Shown here piece after piece: positions 33,903 through 42,459 of a stretch of DNA of 64,000 nucleotides. A program made the translations under genes and the position numbers. The notes under the pieces are model-generated. The model searched no databases. It saw nothing but the letters and a program-made list of their open reading frames with translations, and was not told the origin of the DNA. The DNA is from Pseudooceanicola sp050897975. GTDB lineage: Bacteria; Pseudomonadota; Alphaproteobacteria; Rhodobacterales; Rhodobacteraceae. The stretch is from the NCBI RefSeq assembly GCF_050897975.1, contig NZ_JBPAXY010000005.1, positions 372,001 through 436,000 on the forward strand. The letters are read 5' to 3'. The stretch's first letter is position 1. Each line of letters starts with the position of its first letter.

Positions 33903-34910
33903 ATGGTTCAGCCTCTTGTCGATCCCTTTCAGCGGGCCATCCGCTATCTGCGCGTCTCGGTCACCGACCGCTGCGATTTCCGCTGCGTCTACTGCATGTC
34001 CGAGAACATGACCTTCCTGCCGAAGAAAGAGCTTCTGACGCTGGAAGAGCTGGACCGGATGTGTTCGACCTTCGTGCATCTGGGCGTGGAAAAGCTGCGC
34101 ATCACCGGGGGCGAACCGCTGATGCGGCGCAATATCCTTCAGTTCTTCCGCGACATGTCCCGCCATCTGGACAGCGGCGCGTTGAAGGAACTGACGCTGA
34201 CCACCAACGGCAGCCAGCTGGAACGCTTCGCCGATGACCTCTATGCCTGCGGCGTGCGGCGCATCAACGTCTCGATCGACACCCTGGACGAAGAGAAATT
34301 CGCCCGCGTCACCCGCTGGGGCCGCCTGCCGCAGGTGCTGCGCGGGCTGGACGCGGCGCAAAAGGCGGGCCTGAACGTCAAGCTGAACGCGGTCGCCCTG
34401 AAGGGCTTCAACGAAGATGAGCTGTTCACCCTGGCCGAGTTCTGCGCGGATCGCCACATGGATCTGACCTGGATCGAGGTCATGCCCATGGGCGATCTGG
34501 GCAACGAGGACCGGGTGGGCCAGTTCTGGTCGATGCGTGACCTGCGCACCCAGCTGGAAAGCCGCTACACCCTGACCGACCTGGCGGAAAGCACCGGCGG
34601 ACCGGCGCGTTACGTGCGTGTCGAGGAGACGGGGCAGAAGATCGGCTTCATCACCCCGCTCAGCCATAATTTCTGCGAAAGCTGCAACCGGGTGCGGATG
34701 ACCTGCACCGGCGAGCTGTATATGTGCCTGGGCCAGGAAGACATGCTGGACCTGCGCCCGGCCCTGCGCAATTTCCCCGAGGATGACGGGCCGCTGGAAC
34801 AGGAAATCCGCCGCGCGATCTCGCTGAAACCCGAGGGGCACGATTTCGATTACTCGCGCCGTCGTGCCGATGGTCAGGTCTCGCGCCACATGAGCCACAC
34901 GGGCGGCTGA
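33903..34910 (+). CDS. moaA: GTP 3',8-cyclase MoaA (molybdopterin synthesis)
   Basis: Radical-SAM enzyme for the first step of molybdenum cofactor synthesis, 335 residues. The SAM cluster CDFRCVYC uses C24, C28 and C31; the second cluster uses C258, C261 and C275; and the conserved C-terminal GG is present (HTGG). The start MVQPLVDPF gives the normal length. No other moa or moe gene lies in this window. The stop shares a base with the waaA start (TGATG), an odd coupling of cofactor and LPS synthesis. Confidence 0.97.
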   Translation: MVQPLVDPFQRAIRYLRVSVTDRCDFRCVYCMSENMTFLPKKELLTLEELDRMCSTFVHLGVEKLRITGGEPLMRRNILQFFRDMSRHLDSGALKELTLTTNGSQLERFADDLYACGVRRINVSIDTLDEEKFARVTRWGRLPQVLRGLDAAQKAGLNVKLNAVALKGFNEDELFTLAEFCADRHMDLTWIEVMPMGDLGNEDRVGQFWSMRDLRTQLESRYTLTDLAESTGGPARYVRVEETGQKIGFITPLSHNFCESCNRVRMTCTGELYMCLGQEDMLDLRPALRNFPEDDGPLEQEIRRAISLKPEGHDFDYSRRRADGQVSRHMSHTGG

Positions 34911-36220
34911 TGCGCGCGCGTCCGGGGAAGACCCCCTTCTATCGTTTCTACTGCGGAGTGGCGACGGGGCTGACGCCGCTGGTCTGGCGCCGCGTGCGCG
35001 CCAAGCTGACGGCCGAGGGCATCGCGCCCGAACGCATCCGCGAACGTCTGGGCCAGGCCACCCTGCCCCGGCCCGAAGGCCCGCTGATCTGGTTCCATGC
35101 CGCCAGCGTCGGCGAAAGCGTCTCGGTCCTGGCGCTGGTCGAGCGGATGCTGGCCGCCCGCCCCGAGGCCCAGGCGCTGGTGACCTCGGGCACCGGCGGG
35201 GCGGCCAAGGTGCTGGCCGACCGCCTGCCCGACCGCGCCCGGCACCAGTTCGCGCCGCTGGACAACGCCCGCGCCCTGCGTCGCTTTCTGGCCCATTGGC
35301 GCCCCGAGGCGGGGATCTTCGTGGAAAGCGAGCTGTGGCCGCAGATGATCGTGCGCGCCCGCGCCTCGGGCTGCCGCCTGGCGCTGGTCAATGCGCGCAT
35401 GTCCAAGGGCTCGCTGCGCAACTGGGGGCGCTTCGGCGACACCTTCCGCTTTCTGCTGGACCAGTTCGACCTGATCCGCACCCAGGACCGCGCCACGCTG
35501 GAGGGTCTCATGGCCCTGGGCGCCGATCCGGCCCGCGTGGCCCAGGGGCCGAACCTGAAGGCGATGATCGCCCCGCCCCCCGTCGATGCGGACGCCTTGG
35601 CACAGCTTCGCGCCGCCCTGCCCGGCCCCCTCTGGGCCGCCGCCGCCACCCATGCGGGCGAAGAGGATCAGGTGCTGGAGGCCCATATGGCCGCTCGCGC
35701 CCAGATCCCCGGCCTGCGCCTGCTTCTGATCCCCCGCCACCCGGACCGCGCGCCCGAGATCCTGGCGCTGATCCGCGCCCGCGGCCTCAGCGTCGCGCAA
35801 CGCTCGAAAGGCGAGGCGCCCGAGGGCGCCGAGGTCTATCTGGCCGACACCTATGGCGAGATGGGCCTGTGGTACGCCCTAGCGCCCTTTGCCTTCCTCG
35901 GCGGGTCCTTCTGCGATGCGGGCGGGCATACCCCCTATGAACCGGCCTGTTTCGGCACCCCCGTGCTGCACGGACCCCACTATGCCAATTTCGCCGAAAC
36001 CTACGCCGCCTTCGACGGCGCGGGCGCCGCCGTGGAAGTGGCGGATGCCGAGGCTCTGACGGCCCAAGTGGTGCGCCTTCTGGGCGACCCGGCCGCGCTA
36101 GCCGCCCTGGGCCAGGCCGCCCGCGCCCTGTCGGACGACCAGCGCGGCGGGCTGGAGGCGGTGGCGCAGGAACTGCTGTCGGCGCTCGCTCCTCTTTCCG
36201 GCCCGGCGCCGCTGGTGTAA
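34910..36220 (+). CDS. waaA: 3-deoxy-D-manno-octulosonic acid (Kdo) transferase
   Basis: 436 residues, GT-B fold. The catalytic segment HAASVGE (63-69, E69) and ESELWPQMI are present, as is the donor-binding loop GGSFCDAGGHTPYEPA; the usual form has GGHN, so T replaces N here. It adds Kdo to lipid A precursors at the inner membrane. It is translationally coupled to moaA and followed after 29 bases by a second LPS glycosyltransferase gene. Confidence 0.95.
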   Translation: MRARPGKTPFYRFYCGVATGLTPLVWRRVRAKLTAEGIAPERIRERLGQATLPRPEGPLIWFHAASVGESVSVLALVERMLAARPEAQALVTSGTGGAAKVLADRLPDRARHQFAPLDNARALRRFLAHWRPEAGIFVESELWPQMIVRARASGCRLALVNARMSKGSLRNWGRFGDTFRFLLDQFDLIRTQDRATLEGLMALGADPARVAQGPNLKAMIAPPPVDADALAQLRAALPGPLWAAAATHAGEEDQVLEAHMAARAQIPGLRLLLIPRHPDRAPEILALIRARGLSVAQRSKGEAPEGAEVYLADTYGEMGLWYALAPFAFLGGSFCDAGGHTPYEPACFGTPVLHGPHYANFAETYAAFDGAGAAVEVADAEALTAQVVRLLGDPAALAALGQAARALSDDQRGGLEAVAQELLSALAPLSGPAPLV

Positions 36221-36249
36221 TCGGGACCGGCAACCGAAAGGGACCCGGG

Positions 36250-37311
36250 ATGAGCGAGCCAGATATCGCGCGCATCGACGTGATCGCGCCGAATTTCAAG
36301 AAACGCATGTCGGGCGTCACCTCGACCGTCTATCGGCTGGTGCCCTTGCAGGCGCGCCAGATCGCCATCGCCTCGGCCGGGCCCGCCATCCCCGAGGGGG
36401 TGCCGCAGGTGTCGCTGTCGGCGCTGGCCACCATGTCGCGCCGGGGCCCCTCGGGCGCCCGCGTCTGGCACGCCCGGCGCAACAACGAGATGCTGGCCGG
36501 GATCGTGCTGAAACGCCTGCTGGGCAAGCGGTTGAAGCTGATGTTCACCTCAGCCGCGCAGCGCGACCACAAGGGGTTCACCAAGTGGATGATCGCCCAG
36601 ATGGACCGCGTGGTGGCGACCTCGGCCCGCTCGGCCTCTTTCCTGAAGGTGCCCTCGCAGGTGATCCACCACGGCATCGACGCCGATCTGTTCCAACCGG
36701 CCAGCGACAAGGCCGCCCTGCGGGCCGAGCTGGGCCTGCCGGTGGATCACAAGCTGGTCGGCTGTTTCGGTCGCATCCGGCCGCAGAAGGGCAATGACCT
36801 TTTCATCGACATGATGCTGCGCCTGCTGCCCTCGCGTCCCGACGTGACGGCGGTGATGATGGGCGGCGTGACCGACCAGTTCCGCGAGTTCCACGAAGGG
36901 CTGCAGGCCAAGGTGGAAGCGGCCGGTCTGTCGGACCGCATCCTGTTCCTTCCCGAGGATCCGCACTGGGACATCTCGCGCTGGTTCAAGGCGCTGGACC
37001 TCTACATCGCGCCGCAACGCTGGGAGGGCTTCGGCCTGACCCCGATGGAGGCCATGGCCTGCGGCGTGCCGGTGGTGGCCACCCGGGCGGGCGCCTTCGA
37101 GGATTTCATCCCCGCGGGCGAGGCCGGAGCCATCGTCGATATCGAGGATCTCGACGCGCTGACGCACGAGACCGCCGCCCTGCTGGACGACGACGCCCGC
37201 CGCGCCCAATGGTCGGCCCAGGCCCGCGCCCATGTGCTGCAAAGCTGCCGGATCGAGCAGGAGGCCGCCGCCCTGGTCGCCATCTACCGCGACCTGCTGG
37301 CCGAGGGCTGA
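36250..37311 (+). CDS. LPS core glycosyltransferase (LpsB/LpcC-like, GT4)
   Basis: 353 residues. The Rossmann-like C-terminal half holds the family-4 signature: GRIRPQKGNDLFIDMML, PEDPHWDISRWFKALDLYIAPQRWEGFGLTPMEAMACGVPVVAT, with the EX7E pattern around EGFGLTPME. The N-terminus IDVIAPNFKKRMSGVTSTV resembles rhizobial LpsB/LpcC mannosyltransferases of the inner core. Position behind waaA supports a core-assembly job. GAAAGGGACCCGGG precedes the start. Confidence 0.87.
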   Translation: MSEPDIARIDVIAPNFKKRMSGVTSTVYRLVPLQARQIAIASAGPAIPEGVPQVSLSALATMSRRGPSGARVWHARRNNEMLAGIVLKRLLGKRLKLMFTSAAQRDHKGFTKWMIAQMDRVVATSARSASFLKVPSQVIHHGIDADLFQPASDKAALRAELGLPVDHKLVGCFGRIRPQKGNDLFIDMMLRLLPSRPDVTAVMMGGVTDQFREFHEGLQAKVEAAGLSDRILFLPEDPHWDISRWFKALDLYIAPQRWEGFGLTPMEAMACGVPVVATRAGAFEDFIPAGEAGAIVDIEDLDALTHETAALLDDDARRAQWSAQARAHVLQSCRIEQEAAALVAIYRDLLAEG

Positions 37312-37313
37312 GG

Positions 37314-37703
37314 ATGCTCAGCGGCTTTCACCACGTGGCGATCATCGCCAGCGACTATGCCCGGTCGAAGGCCTTCTATACCAAGGTGCTGGGCCTTGCA
37401 GTGATCGCGGAAACCTACCGCGCCGCGCGCGACAGCTGGAAGCTGGACCTCGCCCTGCCCGGCGGCGGCCAGATCGAGCTTTTCACCTTTCCGGGCGCCC
37501 CGCCCCGGCCCACGCGCCCCGAGGCACAGGGGCTGCGGCACCTGTGTTTCGCCACCCCCGACCTGGACGCGGCCATGGCCGAGTTGCAGGCCAAGGGCGT
37601 GACCGTCGAGCCGGTGCGTGTGGACGAAGGCACCGGCGCCCGTTTCACCTTCTTCGCCGATCCCGACGGGCTGCCGCTGGAACTGTACGAGCAGGCGCCC
37701 TGA
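37314..37703 (+). CDS. VOC family protein (glyoxalase-like, YaeR/GloA2 type)
   Basis: 129 residues, a single vicinal-oxygen-chelate domain. FHHVAIIASDYARSKAFYTKVLGL carries the first metal histidine, QGLRHLCFATPDLD the central one, and LPLELYEQ the C-terminal glutamate. It resembles the short SMU1112c/YaeR group, whose substrate is unknown. It begins two bases after the glycosyltransferase stop, so it is cotranscribed with LPS genes. Confidence 0.85.
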   Translation: MLSGFHHVAIIASDYARSKAFYTKVLGLAVIAETYRAARDSWKLDLALPGGGQIELFTFPGAPPRPTRPEAQGLRHLCFATPDLDAAMAELQAKGVTVEPVRVDEGTGARFTFFADPDGLPLELYEQAP

Positions 37704-37712
37704 CCAAAGGGG

Positions 37713-37739
37713 CCGCCCCTGCTGTCGCCCGGGGGGCGG
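37713..37739. terminator. hairpin between convergent VOC and ferredoxin genes
   Basis: 7-bp arms CCGCCCC and GGGGCGG, flanked by AAGGGG and CCCCCTT that can extend the pairing. It fills the 44-base gap between two convergent stop codons and may act in both directions. Confidence 0.5.
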
Positions 37740-37747
37740 TGCCCCCT

Positions 37748-38071
37748 TCAGGCCTGCTCTTCGGGCACCTCGACCACCAGCCCGTCCAGCGCCGCCGTCA
37801 CCTTCAGCTGGCACGACAGGCGCGAACGCGCCGGGTCGTAGCCCGGGGCGAAATCCAGCAGGTCCTCTTCCATCGGCTCGATCTTCGGCAGGCGGTCAAC
37901 CCAGTCGGGCGCCACGTAGACATGGCAGGTGGAACAGGCGCAGGCGCCACCGCATTCCGCCACGATCCCCTCGATCCCATGGTCGCGCCCGCCCTCCATC
38001 ACGCTGCCGCCTTCGGCCAGGTCCAGCGCATGGGTGGTGCCGTCGTGCTCGATATAGGTGATTTTCACCAT
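37748..38071 (-). CDS. [2Fe-2S] ferredoxin, putidaredoxin/adrenodoxin type
   Basis: 107 residues. Cluster ligands C40, C46, C49 and C87 follow the Cx5Cx2C...C pattern of ferredoxins that serve P450s or Rieske oxygenases. The YxxxDG start motif and the acidic PMEEDLLD stretch before the last ligand are also typical. It is the last gene of a minus-strand cluster and lies 35 bases after a matching FAD reductase gene. Expected role: carry electrons from that reductase to an oxygenase not found in this window. Confidence 0.93.
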   Translation of the reverse strand: MVKITYIEHDGTTHALDLAEGGSVMEGGRDHGIEGIVAECGGACACSTCHVYVAPDWVDRLPKIEPMEEDLLDFAPGYDPARSRLSCQLKVTAALDGLVVEVPEEQA

Positions 38072-38106
38072 CTTCCGTTTCTCCTGTTGTCTTTGATCAG
38101 ATGGCC

Positions 38107-39318
38107 TCAGGCCTCCGCCAGGGCCTTGAGGTCGGTTTCCGGCCGCGCCAGGGCCGCCGGATCCGGGCTTTGCCCGCGGGCCAACAAGCGGCGGCCGATC
38201 ATGTAGGCGCGCGGGTCGTTCATCGCGTCCAGCGCGATCAGCCGCCCACCCGCGTAGTACCAGTGCGACAGGCTGCCTGCCCGCACCCCGGGGCGGGCCA
38301 CCACCTGCTCGTAGCCGTGGTTCAGCCCGGCGATCTGCAACTTGATGTCGTATTGATCCGACCAGAACCAGGGCTCGGGCTGATAGGTCTCTTCGGCGCC
38401 CATCAGGTTGCGCGCCACGCGCTCGCCCATGTCCACCGCGTTGCCCACGCTTTCCAGACGGATCCGGCCACCGCGCCAAGGGAAAGAGGCGCAGTCGCCC
38501 GCGGCCCAGATGTGCGGGTCGGAGCTTCGCCCCTGCCCGTCGACCGCGATACCGTTGTCGCACCTCAGCCCCGCCGCTTCGGCCAGCGCGACCTCGGGCA
38601 GGACGCCGATGCCGGCCAGCACCAGATCGACGTCGATCCGGCGACCGTCCGACAGGTCTGCGCCGGTGACGGCCCCCTCGCCCAGAAGCCGCTCCAGCCC
38701 CGTGCCCTCGCACAGATCGACCCCATGGGCCTGGTGCAGCTTGCGGAAATACTCGGCCGTCTCGGGCGCCGCGACCCGTTGCAGGATGCGCGGCGCGGCC
38801 TCGATCAGGGTCACGTTGAGGCACAGGCCCCGGGCCACCGCCGCCGCTTCCAGCCCGATATAGCCGCCGCCCACCACAAGCAGCCGCGCGCCGGGGCGCA
38901 TATGCGGGGCCAGCGCATCGACATCCGCCATGCCGCGCAGGGTGAAGACCCCGGCCAGATCGCCACCGATCGCCTGCGGCAGACGGCGGGGCCGGGCGCC
39001 GGTGGCCAGAACCAGTTGATCATAGGTCAGCGCCTGCCCGTCGATACGAACGAGGCGCGCCGCCCGGTCGATCGCCTCGGGGCGACACCCCAGGCGCAGG
39101 TCGATCCCCTGCTCGGCGTAGAAGGCTTCGGGCCGCAGGAACAGCCGCTCTCGCGGCATCTCGCCCAACAGGTATTTCTTCGACAGCGGCGGGCGCTGAT
39201 AGGGCGGGTATGCCTCCTCGCCCAGCAGGGTCAGCGGCCCGGCGTAGCCCTCGGCCCGCAGTTTCGCCACCAAGGAGGCGCCCGCCTGGCCCGCGCCGAT
39301 GACGACGATGCCGCTCAT
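38107..39318 (-). CDS. FAD-dependent NAD(P)H:ferredoxin reductase
   Basis: 403 residues, of the putidaredoxin-reductase/BphA4 type. Two dinucleotide-binding motifs are visible: GAGQAG (8-13) for FAD and GGGYIG (about 149-154) for NAD(P)H. PPYQRPPLSKKYL is the family signature and IWAAGDCASFP the second FAD contact. A C-terminal reductase dimerisation domain completes the protein. The start overlaps the stop of the GFA gene (ATGA). Confidence 0.93.
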   Translation of the reverse strand: MSGIVVIGAGQAGASLVAKLRAEGYAGPLTLLGEEAYPPYQRPPLSKKYLLGEMPRERLFLRPEAFYAEQGIDLRLGCRPEAIDRAARLVRIDGQALTYDQLVLATGARPRRLPQAIGGDLAGVFTLRGMADVDALAPHMRPGARLLVVGGGYIGLEAAAVARGLCLNVTLIEAAPRILQRVAAPETAEYFRKLHQAHGVDLCEGTGLERLLGEGAVTGADLSDGRRIDVDLVLAGIGVLPEVALAEAAGLRCDNGIAVDGQGRSSDPHIWAAGDCASFPWRGGRIRLESVGNAVDMGERVARNLMGAEETYQPEPWFWSDQYDIKLQIAGLNHGYEQVVARPGVRAGSLSHWYYAGGRLIALDAMNDPRAYMIGRRLLARGQSPDPAALARPETDLKALAEA

Positions 39319-39833
39319 GCCGCGTCCTCCGCCAGCATCTGCGCCCAGATGGCGTGCAGCTCGGGCATCGGCGGGGCACCTTCATATTGCGCCACGCCGG
39401 GCAAGGCGGCCAGCCAGGGCTGGCGTTCCTCAATGAAGATCTCGCCCGCCGGTCGCAGCCAGCCGGGGGCGTCCAGCGTACCGGGTTTCAGCACCACCAC
39501 CGGGCTGCCCTCGACCCGGTGGGTGATCCGGGTGCCGCAGGCCGGGCAAAACCGGATCTCGCCCGACCGCCCCGAGCCGCCGGTGACCGCCCGCGCCTGC
39601 AAGGCGCCCTCGTCGATCACCAGGTCCTCGGGGCGCAGTTGCAGGCTTTCGCCAAAGGCGCTGCCCGATTGCCGCTGACAGCGTGAACAGTGGCACAGAT
39701 AGAAGGTGACCGGCGCGCCGGTCACCCGGTAGCGCACCGCGCCGCACTGGCACCCCCCGGTCAGCGGCAGATCGGGCAGCGCCACCGCGCCGCCCGCGCC
39801 CGGCGCCGGGGCATCACAGCGTGAGGACGACAT
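39315..39833 (-). CDS. GFA-domain zinc protein
   Basis: 172 residues from MSSSRCD, chosen because GGAGG lies six bases upstream; another ATG two codons earlier directly abuts the GGAGG. Seven zinc-ligand cysteines are in place: C28 and C30 (GGCQCGAVRY), C47, C49, C52 (CHCSRC) and C96, C99 (CPACG). Family members include Gfa, which promotes S-hydroxymethylglutathione formation, but many are uncharacterised. It overlaps the Rieske gene by 20 bases and the reductase gene by 4. Confidence 0.87.
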   Translation of the reverse strand: MSSSRCDAPAPGAGGAVALPDLPLTGGCQCGAVRYRVTGAPVTFYLCHCSRCQRQSGSAFGESLQLRPEDLVIDEGALQARAVTGGSGRSGEIRFCPACGTRITHRVEGSPVVVLKPGTLDAPGWLRPAGEIFIEERQPWLAALPGVAQYEGAPPMPELHAIWAQMLAEDAA

Positions 39834-40227
39834 AATCATCCTCCGTCCGCACCTCGAAGATCTCGGCCTGGTAGGGCCCCTCGGCCAGGGTCTCGCCTGG
39901 GCTGACCTTCACGTCGAAGGTCTTGACCCGCATCCGGTTGGGATCGCAGTAGGAGCGCCCGTTGGCCAGGTCGAACTCCCACCCATGCCAGGGGCAGCGC
40001 ACCATGACCTTTTCGTCCTCGGTGCGGTACTCGCCCGGGCCCTCGGCGCTGATGAAGGCCGCGACCTTGCCATGGCACAGCTCGGCCCCCTCATGTGGGC
40101 AACGGTTGGTAATCGCGGCAAAGCGGTTCCCGAGGTTGAAGATGGCGATGTCGCGGCCGCCGATCCGAACCCGGCGGGCGGCGCCCTCGGCGATCTCTTC
40201 GGCCTTGCAGATGATGTGATCGGTCAT
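39814..40227 (-). CDS. Rieske [2Fe-2S] protein
   Basis: 137 residues. The Rieske ligands are C43, H45 (CPHEG) and C78, H81 (CPWHGW). The 33-residue spacing between the two motifs is longer than in simple Rieske ferredoxins because of an insert (about 53-75). There is no catalytic iron domain, so it is not an oxygenase alpha subunit by itself. It sits between an amidohydrolase gene and the GFA gene. A role as an electron-transfer or regulatory partner is inferred. Confidence 0.9.
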   Translation of the reverse strand: MTDHIICKAEEIAEGAARRVRIGGRDIAIFNLGNRFAAITNRCPHEGAELCHGKVAAFISAEGPGEYRTEDEKVMVRCPWHGWEFDLANGRSYCDPNRMRVKTFDVKVSPGETLAEGPYQAEIFEVRTEDDYVVLTL

Positions 40228-40236
40228 GATCCCTCC

Positions 40237-41334
40237 TCAGGTCAGGTTGTAGACGCCCATGGCATTGTCCCGCAGGATGCCGCGCCGGGCCTCCTCGGCC
40301 ATGCCGACACGGAAGGCGCGGTCGGGGTGATCGAAATCCCAATGCGGGTAGTCGGTCGAGAACATCAGCTTGTCCCAGCCGATCCAGTTCAGCAGATGGC
40401 TCATGTGCTTCACTTTCGGCGGCTCTTCCACTGGCTGGGTGGTCAGCCAGACGTTGGATTTCACGTAGTCCGAGGGCCGCCGGGTCACATGGGGCACCTC
40501 TTCGCGCATCCGTTCCCATTCGCGGTCCATCCGCCACATCAGGGGCGCCAGCCAGGCAAAGCCGCCCTCGACCAGCACCAGTTTCAGTTTAGGAAAGCGC
40601 TCGAACACGCCCTCGAAGATCATCGAGGTCAGCATGGTCTGGGCGGTATGGGCAAAGCCGTAGTGTTCTTCCACATAGAAGCTGCCCCAGCCCGCGCCCG
40701 AATTGGCGCGCCAGCCGGTGGCGGCCGAATGCACCCCGATGGGCAGGTCCAGCGCCTCGGCCATTTCGTAGATCGGCCAGTAGCGGCGACGCCCGGCGGG
40801 TTCCATGGACCGGGGCACGAAAGCCACCTGCACGAAACGCGGATCCTTGGCGCGCTCTTCGATCTCGCGCAGCGAGGCCGTGGCATCTTCCTGCGGGATC
40901 GAAATGCCGCCCTTCAGCCGGGCTTCCTTCGACAGCCACTTGTCGATCTGCCAGTCGTTGAAGGCCGAACAGACCGCCGCGCCCAGTTCCTGGTTTTGCA
41001 GCGACGGCCCGGCGTTCAGGGCGTGCAGCAGGCCGAACTCGATGTTCAGCTCATCCAGCAGCTGGGTCTTCAGGAAGGCCAGGTTCGAGGCCGGTGCGCC
41101 GCCGTCGGGCGGATAGCTGTCCTGGCGCATCCCGTGGCCCATGCGCGGATATTGCAGCGCCCCGGCGAAGGGCCCGCCCGAGCGCATCCCCCAGTCGCGC
41201 ACATGCTCGCGCCAGCGCAGCGGCAGGAAAGAGGCGATCTCGCCCCGGGTGGTCAGGGCCGGGTGGATGTCGCAATCGACGATGCCCAGTTTCGCCTGCG
41301 CGGTTTCGGTCTTTTCCAGTTCGGTGACGGACAT
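40237..41334 (-). CDS. amidohydrolase family 2 protein (ACMSD/LigJ-like)
   Basis: 365 residues, metal-dependent TIM barrel. DCDIHP near the start gives the Asp/His metal pair, GVHS supplies a mid-barrel His, and FSTDYPHWD the late Asp. Relatives decarboxylate or hydrate aromatic ring-cleavage products. The start MSVTEL has GGAGGTG five bases upstream. It follows its paralogue by a single base and precedes the Rieske gene. The substrate is unknown. Confidence 0.9.
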   Translation of the reverse strand: MSVTELEKTETAQAKLGIVDCDIHPALTTRGEIASFLPLRWREHVRDWGMRSGGPFAGALQYPRMGHGMRQDSYPPDGGAPASNLAFLKTQLLDELNIEFGLLHALNAGPSLQNQELGAAVCSAFNDWQIDKWLSKEARLKGGISIPQEDATASLREIEERAKDPRFVQVAFVPRSMEPAGRRRYWPIYEMAEALDLPIGVHSAATGWRANSGAGWGSFYVEEHYGFAHTAQTMLTSMIFEGVFERFPKLKLVLVEGGFAWLAPLMWRMDREWERMREEVPHVTRRPSDYVKSNVWLTTQPVEEPPKVKHMSHLLNWIGWDKLMFSTDYPHWDFDHPDRAFRVGMAEEARRGILRDNAMGVYNLT

Positions 41335-41335
41335 G

Positions 41336-42442
41336 TCACACCTCCAGTCTGGGATAGGTGGCAAGGATGTTGTCGCGGCAGATCGCCGGGGCCAGATCGG
41401 GCGCCAGCCCGGCCGGCCAAAGCGCGGCGCGCGGCCCCTGGTCGTGGGGGAAGTCCGAGGAGAACAGCAGCATGTCGGACCCGCCCACGCAGTCGATGAC
41501 GGCTGCGACCTCCTCGGGATCGTCGGGCAGGTCGAAGGGATGCAGGGTGAAGCGCAGCTGGCGTTGCAGCACCACCTCGGGGCTTTCCTTCAGCCAGGGC
41601 ACCTCGACCCGGCTGCCGCGCCAGTCCTTGGCCATCCGCCAGGACAGGCCGAAGAGCCAGGAGATCCCGCTTTCGGCCATGACCACCTTCATGTCGGGAA
41701 ACTCGGTCAGCACCCCTTCCGACAGCAGGCTGGCCGTCTGGCTGGCAAAGCCCTGGGTCCAGGTCACCTGTTCCTCGACCAGATAGCTGAGGAAGCCCGA
41801 CTGGGTGGGGGCGTGGCGATAGTTGCTGCCCGGGTGGATCGACAGGGCAAAGCCCGCCTCGCTGGCGGCCCGCCAGATCGGCCAGTACTCGCGCTGCCCC
41901 AGCAACCCGTCGCCCATGCAGATGGCCAGCACCTGCACGAAGCGGCGGTCGTCGGCATAGCGTTTGATCTCGGCCACCGCCTCTTCCACATGGCGGAAGG
42001 GCACCAGCAGCGCGCCGCGCAGGCGCGGGTCGTGGTCCAGCCATTCGGCGGCCAGCCAGCGGTTGGTGGCCTGGCACAGCGCCGCCTGCATGTAGGGATC
42101 GAACAGCGCCTGTACCCCGTTGACCACGTTCAGCACCGCCGCCGACAGGCCCAGCGGGTCCAGATGCGCCTCCGCCAGCCGCGCGGGGGTCGCCACGCCG
42201 CCATCCGCCCCCTCGGCCCGGAAGGTCTTGGTGGCGAAGGGATAGGAGGTCAGCTCCATATGGCCGATGTCGCGATAGGGCAGCATGTCGCGCCAGTAGC
42301 TGTCCAGGAAGGGCATCAGGTCGGCCTGTTCGGGGCTGCGCGGATGCACGTCGCAATCAATCGCGCCAAGGCCCTGCACCGGGCCGCCGTCTGAGGCGCC
42401 GTCGGGGCCACGGACTGTCTTCGGATCAAGCTCTTTGAGCAT
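41336..42442 (-). CDS. amidohydrolase family 2 protein, tandem paralogue
   Basis: 368 residues starting MLKELDPKTV, with AGGAGAGCGAG upstream. Motifs parallel those of the next gene: DCDVHP, LSIHPG and FSSDFPHDQ. The two proteins are clearly related but far from identical, which fits a heterodimer or two successive steps. It lies 17 bases after the TctA-TctB gene. The long continuous frame that extends upstream through the transporter gene is antisense-like shadow. Confidence 0.9.
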   Translation of the reverse strand: MLKELDPKTVRGPDGASDGGPVQGLGAIDCDVHPRSPEQADLMPFLDSYWRDMLPYRDIGHMELTSYPFATKTFRAEGADGGVATPARLAEAHLDPLGLSAAVLNVVNGVQALFDPYMQAALCQATNRWLAAEWLDHDPRLRGALLVPFRHVEEAVAEIKRYADDRRFVQVLAICMGDGLLGQREYWPIWRAASEAGFALSIHPGSNYRHAPTQSGFLSYLVEEQVTWTQGFASQTASLLSEGVLTEFPDMKVVMAESGISWLFGLSWRMAKDWRGSRVEVPWLKESPEVVLQRQLRFTLHPFDLPDDPEEVAAVIDCVGGSDMLLFSSDFPHDQGPRAALWPAGLAPDLAPAICRDNILATYPRLEV

Positions 42443-42459
42443 CTCTCGCTCTCCTGCGG

